Of a DNA stretch of 64,000 nucleotides, positions 43,817-53,758 are shown in pieces. The stretch comes from Leptodactylus fallax. Its lineage: Eukaryota > Chordata > Amphibia > Anura > Leptodactylidae. The DNA lies in the NCBI GenBank assembly GCA_947044405.1, contig CAMRHE010000166.1, forward strand, positions 186,001 through 250,000, read 5' to 3'. A program made the translations under genes and the position numbers. A model generated the notes under the pieces. The model was not told the DNA's origin, did no database searches, and worked only from the letters and a program-made list of their open reading frames with translations. Every line of letters starts with the position of its first letter. The first letter of the stretch is position 1.

Positions 43817-44076
43817 AGGTGACTAGCTCTTGAAGCTCATCAAGAGAATGCCAAGAGTGTGCAAAGCAGTAATCAAAGCAAAAGGTGGCTACTTTGAAGA
43901 ACCTAGAATATAAGACATATTTTCAGTTGTTTCACACTTTTTTGTTAAGTATATAATTCCACATGTGTTAATTCATAGTTTTGATGCCTTCAGTGTGAAT
44001 CTACAATTTTTATAGTCATGAAAATACAGAAAACTCTTGGAATGAGAAGGTGTGTCCAAACTTTTGGTCTGTACTG
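43817..44076. repeat. Right long TIR of Tc1-4, containing duplicated coding end
   Basis: 43830-43915 can be read on the plus strand as a second copy of the transposase C-terminus (RMPRVCKAVIKAKGGYFEEP). It is the inverted equivalent of 42600-42700, which codes for the true end of the gene. Confidence 0.9.
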
Positions 44077-44249
44077 TATATGGAACTGTTTTTCTGCAAA
44101 AAAAATCTAGAGGTGGTGCATAGAAAGGGGGTCACGGAATTTTTCATCTTTGCAAACACATGTATCATTAAATATGGCTGAGTTTTTGTTTTTTCTTGTA
44201 AATGAAAGTTTCACTATTAACGTCATCGGTAGACATCTCCTGGAATAAC

Positions 44250-45245
44250 TCCTTAACCCCTTAAGGACGGAGCCAATTTTTGTTTTTTGCATTTCTGTTT
44301 TTAACTCCCACATTACAAGAGCCATCATTTTTCATTTTTCAGTGCACATGCTGGCTTACTGTTTGCAGAACAAATTGTACTTTGTAATAGCACCATTCAA
44401 CATCCTGTGCAATTTACTGGAAAGCTGGAAAAAAAATCTGAATCAGGTGGAATTGGAAAAAAATGCGTTTGCACCAAATTAAGGGTTCAAATTGTATGGC
44501 ATTCACTATGTGGTAAAAATTACATGTTACCTGTATTCTATGGATCAGTATGACCATGGTGATGCCAAATTTATGTAGTATTTACAATGTTTTGATAACT
44601 TTTAAAAAAATGTAAAACTGCAAAATATAACAATTTCTTTGTGTCGCCATTTTCTGACATCTGTAACTTCATATTTTCATGTATGGAACTGGGTATGACG
44701 ACTTTTCATGCGGGACATGATGTAGTTTTTATTGATACCATTTTGGGGAAGGCCTGATGGCCTGGTCACTTTTTATATCAAAGTGCTTTTGGCTATTTTG
44801 ATATAGGATAGGATAACTGTTTTTATATTTTAAAAGTTTGGTCATTTTTGAGCACTGGGACACCTAGTTGTAGTGTTTATGTTCATTATTGTTTGATTTT
44901 ATATGTGATCTAGGGAAATGGGGTGATTAGAATTTTTGTATTTTTTTGCTTTTTTTTATACTTTTAAAAACTTTTTTTTCTTTTTATTTTTCAGACCCCG
45001 AGGGACCTTGAACCCTAGGGGGTCTGATCACTCATACAATACACTGCAATACTAATGTATTTGCAGTGTATAGTAAAATCCACTGCCTTGTGTAATAGAA
45101 CTATGGTAATGACAAGCCTGGGAGCCTTCAATAGGCTCCCGAATGTCATGGCAACTGATCGCTGCCCTCCGATGAAGTTTCAGAGGGTGGTGATCAGTAT
45201 AAAAGGCCTGCACTGATCAGTGATCAGTGTAGGAAAAAGATAAGT
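44250..45245 (+). repeat. TTAACCCCTTAAGG-type anuran repeat
   Basis: Begins 'TTAACCCCTTAAGGACGGAG', followed by T-rich text with 'TTGTGTCGCCATTTTCTGA', 'TTTTCATGCGGGACATG' and 'GGGGTCTGATCACTC', and ends near 45245 after 'GTATAAAAGGCCTGCACTG'. It is a long non-coding interspersed repeat; related starts are at 58063 and, inverted, at 2208. Confidence 0.6.
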
Positions 45246-47300
45246 GCCCTCTTGTCTAGTGACAGTACTCTGCATCATGACATATCTTATGGTGGAGGTT
45301 GCACAGAATGGTACCATGAGTTGCAGTTTGTGTACCTATGCTATAAAAGGTGCTAGATCTTGTGAGTTGCACCACAATATTTGGCTTCATTTTGTATAAG
45401 CAAACATTTTAAAGCAGCATATGACTTTGCAGAATCCACAGACAGTATGTGCCTACAGACTTCAGATTTTGTCCCTCTGAAAAGTTGAGAGGTATGATGA
45501 CTGTGACTGGTTCACATATTTCTGGAAGCATTGTATTAGGAACTATCTACCAGTACCTCAGTTGCATTACCATAGTAATGCAATGCAACCATAGTAATGC
45601 AACCAAGTATAGTTTCCTGCACCTATTGGTGTAAGAACATTGACCATTAGTGCATAGCTCTGTTTGTCTCTTTATACGTAGCTCGCTACGCTCAATACTA
45701 AGCAGAACGATTGTAACAGTTGGAGGGCATGCAACATGATTGATAGGAAGAAAGGGAAGATAATGCTGATATAATCTCGTTGACTTGTAGGCTGTGAAGG
45801 AGACCAGAAAATAAATTCAGTGACAAGTAGAAATAGAGCATGGATTTTGGAGAAAAAACTTAAAGCAATGGCAACACATGAAGATTCTGGAGCAAGTTTT
45901 TCATTTTTAGCTTGATGTATGCTTTAAGGGATTGTCACAATATAACAATATTATTTTTACTGCATATACTTTTCTAACGAAATGTGATTGTACATATGCA
46001 CCTTTAGTGAAAAGTTATCATAAAGCAATTATTCACACAAAGCAGTTTCTACATATTTTGAAAACTTATCCATTGAAACAGATTGTAGGAGGTATAAAAG
46101 GAAGTGAACGCTCAACTGCATGTTAAACAGCAATGAAAAATTCAATCCCTCGCCGTGAAATCTTGATAACTATAAATGTATCATTTATGTGAACAATTAC
46201 GCTGCTTCGTTTTTAAACATATAAAGCTTACAACTTCAGGAGCCGTAAAATAAAAAGAACATTTATGCTTACACTGTGCAAGCGCTTTGTCTGCTGGAGG
46301 GTCCTGCTGGCCTCTGGCCTGAGCGTCAGCTGCAACAGCTGTGTTTTATGGATTGAATATATTATTCTATAGATTTCTATCCCATTTCCATTTGGTATGG
46401 AGATCACATTTTCCTTATATTATATTCAAGACTGAATTAACATTTTACAAATCATTACAGAATGTGCTGAAATTTCAAGCAATGGATTCATTACACTCAG
46501 TGTTTAACATTATTAAATGTTAAGCTGCGAATTAGTGCCAGTAGATAGAGTGCCAGATTTCCCCGGGATGCAGGTCTACAGATGGTGCTTATTTCTTTTA
46601 AATTAATTGTACAAACTGCCAAGCAAGGTGGGCCTGCCCAATCTAGCTGCCATAAATGGGTAGCAGGGTATGACTGGGCCAAACGGAGTTCCCATGCATT
46701 TGAGGATAACAAATATGAGAAGTAATATGTTCGTTCTTTTGCTAATGTTGTAGTTATTTATTTTTTATTTTTAAACACTTCTTGGGATCAGCCATATTGG
46801 AGGTATCCACGTCTTGTCTGTGTAGACAGTGAGTCAGAGTTGGTGTGCCTTATGTGAGCTGCAATGAATGGGGGTTAATTGACAGGGAAATGTCACAGAC
46901 TGTTAGGGTAAGATGACAAGGTCAAGTGCTGTGCACAGCTAAAACCATAGCACCCATGGTGGCCAAGAGGCCCATGATTTTTAAGGCAGTTACATGCATA
47001 ATCGTGCAGCCTTTGACCACTGCAGGGTTTTAGCCACATGCTGTACACGGACTATGTACTCTTAGTTATAGGCTCCATAGGGTATCGTGGGAGACCAGGA
47101 AATGATTATGGAGTGTCATGCATCTTTGTGTATAGTGTTAACAGCCTTCCTTGCCTATCTTTCCCCTTTATTATAGAAGTACAATAAAGCTACTATTAAA
47201 CCATTTGCCAGCACTGTTTTATGTTGCAGAGCAAAGCTAAATGTGAGCATGATAGTACATTACAGTATTTTTTTGTTTTTTTTTTTTAAGAAAGAACCAA
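45246..47300. other. Non-coding block, candidate conserved non-coding DNA
   Basis: 45905-46530 is A+T-rich, without repeat structure, and contains 'CATTTATGTGAACAATTACG' and the E-box-rich 'GTCAGCTGCAACAGCTGTG' (two CAGCTG cores about 10 bp apart). About 45550-45600 has a local repeat of 'CATAGTAATGCAA'. 46610-46690 has inverted 'GTGGGCCTGCCCA'/'ACTGGGCC' words reminiscent of H4 ends. No gene-like ORF. Confidence 0.4.
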
Positions 47301-47309
47301 AACATTTGG

Positions 47310-47656
47310 GTTTATACTACATCAGAGTTGTCCAAAATTCCAGTTGAGAGGTGTAAGAAGCTTGTTGATCGTTATAGGAAACAATTGATTTTAGTTATTT
47401 TTTTTCAAAGGGTGTGCAACCAAATATTAAGTTGAGGGTACCAGTAATTTTAAAATTACTCGGCCTATTTTCGCAGTTTTGCGTGAAATTATATTATTTT
47501 TTTTTTCACTATTTTTCTGTTTTTGTGTTGTTCCAATACACACAAAGGAAATAAACATATGTATAACAAAAAATGTAATTGCAATAATTTTTCTGGGAGA
47601 AATACTTCATTTTCTAAAAAATTTCAGGAGTACCAACACTTACGGCCATGACTGTA
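47310..47656 (+). mobile_element. 3' remnant of a Tc1-like element
   Basis: Only the end is left. 'CAAAATTCCAGTTGAGAGG' to 'GTGTGCAACCAAATATTAAG' corresponds to the last codons of a Tc1-1-like transposase, and 'GGGTACCAGTAATTT' and 'GTACCAACACTTACGG' to its inner and outer repeat motifs, closing with '...CATGACTG' beside TA. The 5' two thirds are missing. Confidence 0.75.
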
Positions 47657-47744
47657 TATACTTTGGGATTAAGTCATAGTAACAACCAATATGTGTGGAG
47701 ACACAAATATTTTAATTACAAAGGGGGTCTCCAAGACTCTATAT

Positions 47745-48715
47745 TAATCTCTTCCGGACCACCAATAGACTATATACGAAATCGTGCAGCTGCAGAAACG
47801 GGGAGCCGGCTGTAACTACAGATGGAGCTCCCCTAGAGAAGGCAGTGAAGGTTTACTACTGTCCCTGCCTTCCCGATCTCTGTATACACAGCGCTCAATG
47901 AGCGCTGTATGCACAGCTATGGGAGCCACCATGTTGCAGCTCCCCTCTGACCCGGCAGTCACGTGATCCCCCAGGGATCAGAGACTGCTAGAGCTGCTGG
48001 GTCTTAGAAGACCCAGATCAGCTCAGCAGTCATGGGAAGGAGGCTGTATTTCTCCTGCAACTGAGGCTAAGGTACAGGGGAAATCAGCCTCCCCCACCAA
48101 TAAAATAGTGGTCAGATGTACCCAAAGGTCTATTATGACCTTATGGGGACACAATGTAAAAAAATAAACAAATAACATGAATAGAAAAGTAAAAAAGTAA
48201 AATAATTTAAAAAATAAATAAAATAATACGCCAATACCACACCTTCATCACAGGTTCTAGCCCCAACCCCGACGACACAATACAAAATAAAAATTACTGT
48301 AACAGAGAGGAAAAACTATTTTAGGCTATGGCCCCACGTTGCGGAAAAGCAGCTTTTTTTTGTTGCAGATTTTGTTGCGTTTTTTTGAGCCAAAGCCAGG
48401 AGTGGATTGAGCAGAAGGTAGAAGTATAAGAACTTCTTATATATTTCCCATTCCTTTTGTAGCCATTGTTGACTTTGGCTCAAAAAAATGTTTTCCCTCC
48501 TCTTTTGTTTATATTTTCCCGAGTATAAAAAAAAATAAAAAAAACATGCAAAAATAAAAACATAAAAATATACCCCTATGTGTCACCGAAAAAAAGAGGC
48601 AAAAATTAGTTGAATAACCCAAATGATAAAAATGTTATAGCCCTCAAAACTGCACATACGAAAAAAACGAAAATGTGTCTGGTCCTGAACCAGATATTGG
48701 CCCAGTACTGAAGTG
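47745..48715 (+). repeat. TTAACCCC-class repeat, diverged
   Basis: Begins 'CTCTTCCGGACCACCAATAG', has 'CAGCGCTCAATGAGCGCTG' (a small palindrome at about 47889-47907), then A-rich sequence with 'CACCGAAAAAAAGAGGC', and ends '...TACTGAAGTGGTTAA' at 48720. Nested in it is half of a CTAAGGCCCCAC-type MITE (48317-48490) with inverted 'TTTGAGCCAAAG'/'CTTTGGCTCAAA' words. Confidence 0.55.
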
Positions 48716-48949
48716 GTTAATGGCCTATCCTTAAAATAGGCCAACAATCTCACCTGGTATCCCCACTGATCACCTGCGTTCAGAACAGTGTATGAAGTCA
48801 GAAGCAGATGGCTTGATCAGGAGCTAAGCTGCAATAGCTCACATTAGGAAGTACACAGTGTATAAAGCTCTCTGCTTCTGGGTCCTTACGCTGTCCTGAA
48901 AACAGGATATCCCATCAAACTGATATTAGCTAGAGATTGGCGAACCTCT

Positions 48950-49480
48950 CAAGATTGGGGGTTCGGATGGCTTGGGACCAAGATTAATTTTGATTAGAAC
49001 AAGTTCAGTATGCACCACACCTTAAATTGGCTTAAAACATAGTGTAAAACACTCTTAGGGCTCATAGGAACATATCTATCCAATTTTTAGATCTCTAAGG
49101 GAAAATAGTGTAATACCGTGTTAGCCAGAAAAAAAAAACTAATGTAATGTTTCTGATTAGCCAATAAAGGTATCATACCTACAACACTTTTTGTCTTTTT
49201 AATACAAAAGTATAAAATATTCCATAGCGCTCTAAGGCAAACACAGCCGAAGTTATGTCAAAGTGAATGTGACATGAATGTCTATGGAAAAAACTAATCA
49301 TGAGCAGTGGATACAAACTCAGAGTTTAACCATACACTGCGCTGAGATTCACATTAACACATTTTAACATTTAAAACGCTCCACAAATTATAATTTTTTT
49401 GGGGGGGGAAAGGTGCTTACCGGTGGTTTTTTTTAGACACACGTGGCAATTATATTGCAAAAAGCAATGTTTTTGTAGAA
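48950..49480 (-). repeat. Inverted copy of the dispersed repeat at 12030-12390
   Basis: Contains the complements of 'TTTGCTTTTTGCAATATAAC', 'GACATAACTT' and 'TATAAATTGGATAGATAGG'. It is interrupted at about 49107-49205 by a Penelope-like tail. Confidence 0.68.
49107..49205 (-). mobile_element. Short Penelope-like 3' tail
   Basis: 'AATAGTGTAATACCGTGTTA' and 'GCC' followed by 'CAATAAAGGTATCATACCT'. The same tail ('GTTGTACCGTGTTAGCC', 'GATACCTTTTAGAGGC') ends the Penelope-like element at 62860 onward. It lies inside the dispersed repeat, so it is a severely 5'-truncated insertion. Confidence 0.55.
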
Positions 49481-49539
49481 AAATGAGCCCGCTTTGATGG
49501 TTTTCTAAGTGCTACAGGCTTATTGTTTTTTGGGTTGTG

Positions 49540-50375
49540 AGCCTAGTTAAAAAGTGATGAAGAATTGGGTTTTCAAAAAAAAAAAAAAAAAAGCCACCAA
49601 AAATGATCCCTTCATGGGAGCAAAATGTGAAATCAAAATACTTTTTAAAAAAAAAATTTTTATACCAGCACTGCGGCACCAACAGTGTGCTATAGTGGAA
49701 TGTAATGGTAGCAGTGGTGATAGGCAGCTTTGGCAACAAGTGTAGCAGTGTAGCGGGGCATAACATGATGTACCAGGCCACAGGATATTTCTGGCTGAAT
49801 GGTGGCAGTGATGGCAGCTGTGGCAACAGGTGTGGCAGTTCAGCAGGGCAAAATATGATGGACCAGTCCAAAGGACAAGATATGCCTTCAGCAGCAGTAC
49901 AGTAAATGGAAAATGGTGATAAAGGGAAAATTGCTTGGCCTACCAGCTAAAAAAGCTAGAATATATTCTGAAATGGAAAGGATTCTATGACCCTGAGAAC
50001 AACACTCAGGGCAGAAAAGAGCCTGGATGATCTACCAGTTATCCTTGTATGGGAGCAAATGCCGCATCAACATCATGTTGGTGGAGTGACAATTGACATA
50101 ATTTGAAGAAAAATTTGGGAAACACTATCATTGTACCTATTGCCTAGCTTGCCAGCTGAAAAAGCTGGACTAGACTATCTTCCAAAAGTGATCTTTGTGT
50201 CTGTAGTTTACTGCATACAGTAATCATATACTGCTACTCAAGCTTTATAAGTTTGGTATCCCTGGAATCATACCGATCCATAGAATACAGGTGACATGTC
50301 ATTTTCACTGCAAAGTGAATGCTGTAAAAACAAAGCCCGTAAGAAAGTCGCACAAATGCAGTTTTTCTCCAATTG
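49540..50375. other. Non-coding, nothing recognised
   Basis: Has a poly-A of about 17 at 49576-49592 and a local duplication of the 'GGCAGCTGTGGCAACAGGTG'-like words (about 49705-49750 and 49803-49845). No gene-like ORF. Confidence 0.4.
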
Positions 50376-50379
50376 CACC

Positions 50380-50576
50380 ACATTCTGAATTTTTTTCCAG
50401 ATTCCCAGTACATCGTACAGAATATTAAATAGTACCATTACGATGTACAACTTTTCCTGCAAACATTAAACCCTCATATGGTTTTTGTGAATGGATAAAT
50501 AACAAAGTTACAGGGTTTGGAATACAGGGAGTCAAAAACGAAAATCGAAAAATGCCTGTGGTGGGAAGGAGTTAAC
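50380..50576. repeat. Fragment of TTAACCCC-class repeat end
   Basis: Shares 'CCCTCATATGG', 'AAAACGAAAATCGAAAAATG' and the terminal 'GGAGTTAA' with 10720-10862. Confidence 0.6.
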
Positions 50577-50599
50577 TGAACTTGTTCAGTCCAAACTGG

Positions 50600-50945
50600 G
50601 AGTGCTATTATTCTACTCTGGGGTCTCTTCAGATCCCAGAGTATAATAATCGATCACCCAGGGAAGATGCGGAAAAATAAAAAAAACACTCACACTCCCC
50701 TTCCCTCACCATTTCTGGCTCCAGTGCGGTATCTGATCTTTTTTTCTGGGCAGCCCCGGGACTTCTGGTCTGGTGAAATAAGACTGGACGCCCCGGTGGA
50801 GCTCAGGAAAGGTGAGGGAAGGTGAGTATGAGTGTTTTTTTTTGTTTGTTTGTTTTTTTTTTTTCATTTTTCTGCACCTTCCCTGGTCCTCTAATTATTA
50901 TACTCTGGGGTCTGAAGGAAACCCAAAGTATAATGATTCATGGGT
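50600..50945. repeat. Pair of TATTATACTCTGGGGTCT hairpins around a G+C-rich core
   Basis: Hairpins at 50607-50656 and 50895-50939 enclose 'ACTCACACTCCCCTTCCC' and an inverted 'GGTGAGTATGAGTG' segment, so the whole block is also a loose inverted repeat. Same arrangement as 4395-4723 in H1. Confidence 0.7.
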
Positions 50946-51095
50946 GACGAACCCCAAACATTTTTAGAAAATTAGTAACAAGACTGGCTCATTACAAACT
51001 GGTTTGCTCGTGTATTGCCATTTCCAAACTTTCTATCTGTTCATGGTACACAGAAATAATTTAAGCTATCAACATTTTATTTTTTATACTATATA

Positions 51096-52267
51096 CAGTG
51101 GGTACGGAAAGTATTTAGACCCCTTTAAATTTTTGACTCTTTGTTTCATTGCAGCCATTTGCTAAAAGCAAAAAAGTTAATTTTATTTCTCATTAATGTA
51201 CACTCAGCACCCCATCTTGACAGACAAAAAACAGAAATGTAGATATTTTTGCAAATTTATTAAAAAAGAAAAACTGAAATATCACATGGTCATAAGTATT
51301 CAGATCCTTTGCTCAGTATTGAGTAGAAGCACCCTTTTGAGCTAGTACATGAGTCTTCTTTGGAATGATGAAACAAGTTTTTCACATCTGGATTTGGGGA
51401 TCCTCTGTCATTCTTCCTTGCAGATCCTCTTCAGTTCCGTCAGGTTGGATGGTGAATGTTGGTGGACAGCCATTTTCAGGTCTCTCCAGAGATGTTCAAT
51501 TGGGTTGAATTCAGGGCTCTGGCTGGGCCAGTCAAGAATGGTCAGAGTTGTTCCTTTGTTATTTTAGCTATGTGCTTAGGATCATTGTCTTGTTGGAAGG
51601 TAAACCTTCAGCCCAGTCTGAGGTCCAGAGCACTCTGGAAGAGGTTTTCTTCCAGGATATCTCTGTACTTGGCCGCATTCATCTTTCCTTCAATTGCAAC
51701 CAGTCGTCCTGTCCCTGCAGATGAAAAACACCCCCATAGCATGATGCTGCCACCACCATGTTTCACTGTTGGGATTGTATTGGGCAGGTAATGAGCAGTG
51801 CCTTGTTTTCTCCACACATAATGCTTAGAATTAACGCCAAAAAGTTCAATTTTAGTCTCATTAGACCAGAGAATCTTATTTCTCATAGTCTGGGAGTCCT
51901 TCATGTTTTTTTGGCAAACTCTATGCGGGCTTTCATATATCTTGCACTGAGGAGAGGCTTCCTTCGTGACACTCTGCCATTTAGCCCCGACTGGTGGAGA
52001 GCTGCAGTGATAGTTGACTTTGTGGAACTTTCTCCCATCTCCCTTTCACAGCAAAGGGTCTGAATACTTATGACCATGTGATATTTCAGTTTTTCTTTTT
52101 TAATAAATTTGCAAAAATATCTACATTTCTTTTTTTTTTCTGTCAAGATGGGGTGCTGAGTGTACATTAATGAGAAATTAAATGAAATTTTTTGGTTTTA
52201 GCAAATGGCTGCAATGAAACAAGGAGTGAAAAATTTAAAAGGGTCTGAATACTTTCTGTACCCACTG
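51096..52267 (-). mobile_element. Internally deleted Tc1-like element (Tc1-5)
   Basis: Ends begin CAGTGGGTACGGAAAGTATT, flanked by TA (51094-51095 and 52268-52269). 1172 bp; the part coding for the N-terminus of the transposase is missing, the break being near 52047 ('CCATCTCCC' to 'TTTCACAGC'). TIRs of about 200 bp are well kept. Same family as the remnant at 25798-27810, which holds the part missing here. Confidence 0.93.
51310..52046 (-). pseudogene. C-terminal part of a Tc1-like transposase
   Basis: Read from 52046 downward: CEREMGESSTKSTI, ALHQSGLNGRVSRRKPLL, ARYMKARIEFAKKT, then [44 protein letters not shown] followed by a stop at 51608. Further down QQDNDPKH is in another frame, and the last part has several stops. 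The first catalytic Asp is replaced by Asn (WSNET instead of WSDET), so even without the indels the protein would be inactive. Confidence 0.88.
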
Positions 52268-52954
52268 TAAGTAAATAACTGCAATTCTCCTGCTATTGTA
52301 CAAATTCCAATTATTTCCACATAATACAGCTATTCAGTATATAGCCATTGCAGTCACACATTCTCATTTTTGCATTAATGGTTATTCCTAGTGTTGCTCT
52401 TTGATGTGAAAATCTACAAGATTCTTCCCATGCTATAGATAGGTATATCATACTTAGTGGTGACATTCCCATATTAATTACCCGGGGGCTCTGTGTCTAA
52501 GCTATGCCATGATAAAAGAATGAGAACCAATACATTTGTAAAATGTCACTTCTTAGATAGTCAGAATCATTTTTCCCCTTAAGAAATGTATGTATGTAGA
52601 AGCTTATTGATATGGCACATGAAAATGCCACTGATGTAGTTTCCTATAGTATATATGACAAATAAATTAGGCGCATTGAAGTGAAACATGAGTAAGATTC
52701 ATTTGGATTGTGCTTTGATGTGCTGTACAGGTCTTCATCAGCAATTACAGCATCAGCTGAAGTATTACATAATGTAAGCACAATGGTCCGATAGTCAGAC
52801 TCCCGATAAACCAGAAATCCTATAAAAGCAGTGGAGCAGCGGTTCTTGACCATCAACCCCCAATTATCTGAACATTTAGATTTCCATTATTATTTATTTC
52901 TCTTACTTGTATACTGTCAACATATACCGATGACATTGTCAATCGATGTCCCAT

Positions 52955-53085
52955 GTAAGGCCCACAATCTAAATTCCCTATCAGCATGTCTTTGGAGTGT
53001 GGGAGGAAACTGAAGTACTCAGAGGAAACCAATGCAAACACGGGGAGAACATACAAACTCCTTACAAACAGCCAGCAAAAATATC
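52955..53085 (-). repeat. SINE-like conserved core
   Basis: 'GCATGTCTTTGGAGTGTGGG', 'AGGAAACTGAAGTACTC' and 'AACACGGGGAGAACATAC' form a block found in many fish and amphibian genomes, where on the opposite strand it follows a tRNA-like head. The tRNA-like box B is not present here, so this is a truncated copy. Family name not certain. Confidence 0.5.
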
Positions 53086-53490
53086 CAGCATGGCCGATCA
53101 TTTTTTAGAAGATTAAACTCTTCTGCTGTTGGCCAGCTGCTAGTGGTCTACCTGTTTTATAGCTGGCCTTAATCGGTCATTTCAGCCACCAAAGATCTGA
53201 AGTGTATGACTGGCTTTAGTCCTCTAGATGCACAGCCTGCAACCTTCCTTCTTTTCAAAACATTTGTGGAGGGCTTTAGCTATACTGACTGCAGTGTATG
53301 GTGTCATGTAAACAGTGCTGTTTCCTATAGACAGATACTGTATACAGCATAAGCACAGACACTAACCTTAACCTTGAGACACTGGGTGCAAACTTAAAAA
53401 TTGAAATGAAAAAAACAAAAAATAAGTATGAACAGTGCTCCTACAGAACATTATAGGAATTATCCAAATTTTTAAACTTAACAGCAATCC

Positions 53491-53758
53491 CTAAAGGGCT
53501 TTCCAGGCTAGAATTATTGATGACCTATGCTAAAAATACATAACCAATATCAGATTGGTGGAGGTCCAACACCTAGCAGCCCCTAACAAGTAGACACCTC
53601 TGAACAGAGTCATTGCAGCTTAGCTCCTTTCTCTGCTTATCCACTGCTCAGAACAGCAGATGCATGGGCGTGCCGGTTGTCAGACTTCTACCAATTTGAC
53701 ATTGGTTACCTATTCGTAGCATAGGTCATCAATTTGTTACTCCATAAAACCCCTTTAA
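53491..53758. mobile_element. Decayed TTAA-type MITE
   Basis: Left 'TAAAGGGCTTTCCAGGCTAG' and right complement 'TTAAAGGGGTTTTATGGAG'; subterminal 'ATTGATGACCTATGCTA' is inverted at about 53705-53735. Only the right TTAA is intact. Confidence 0.65.

Larger units (their letters stand above)
42456..44076 (-). mobile_element. Complete Tc1-like transposon (Tc1-4) with long TIRs
   Basis: Ends begin CAGTACAGACCAAAAGTTTG and are flanked by TA (42454-42455 and 44077-44078). Length 1621 bp. The terminal inverted repeats are unusually long, about 260 bp (42456-42716 against 43817-44076), because the right copy includes an inverted duplicate of the last codons of the transposase. The transposase is intact, so this could be an autonomous or recently active copy. 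Confidence 0.95.
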
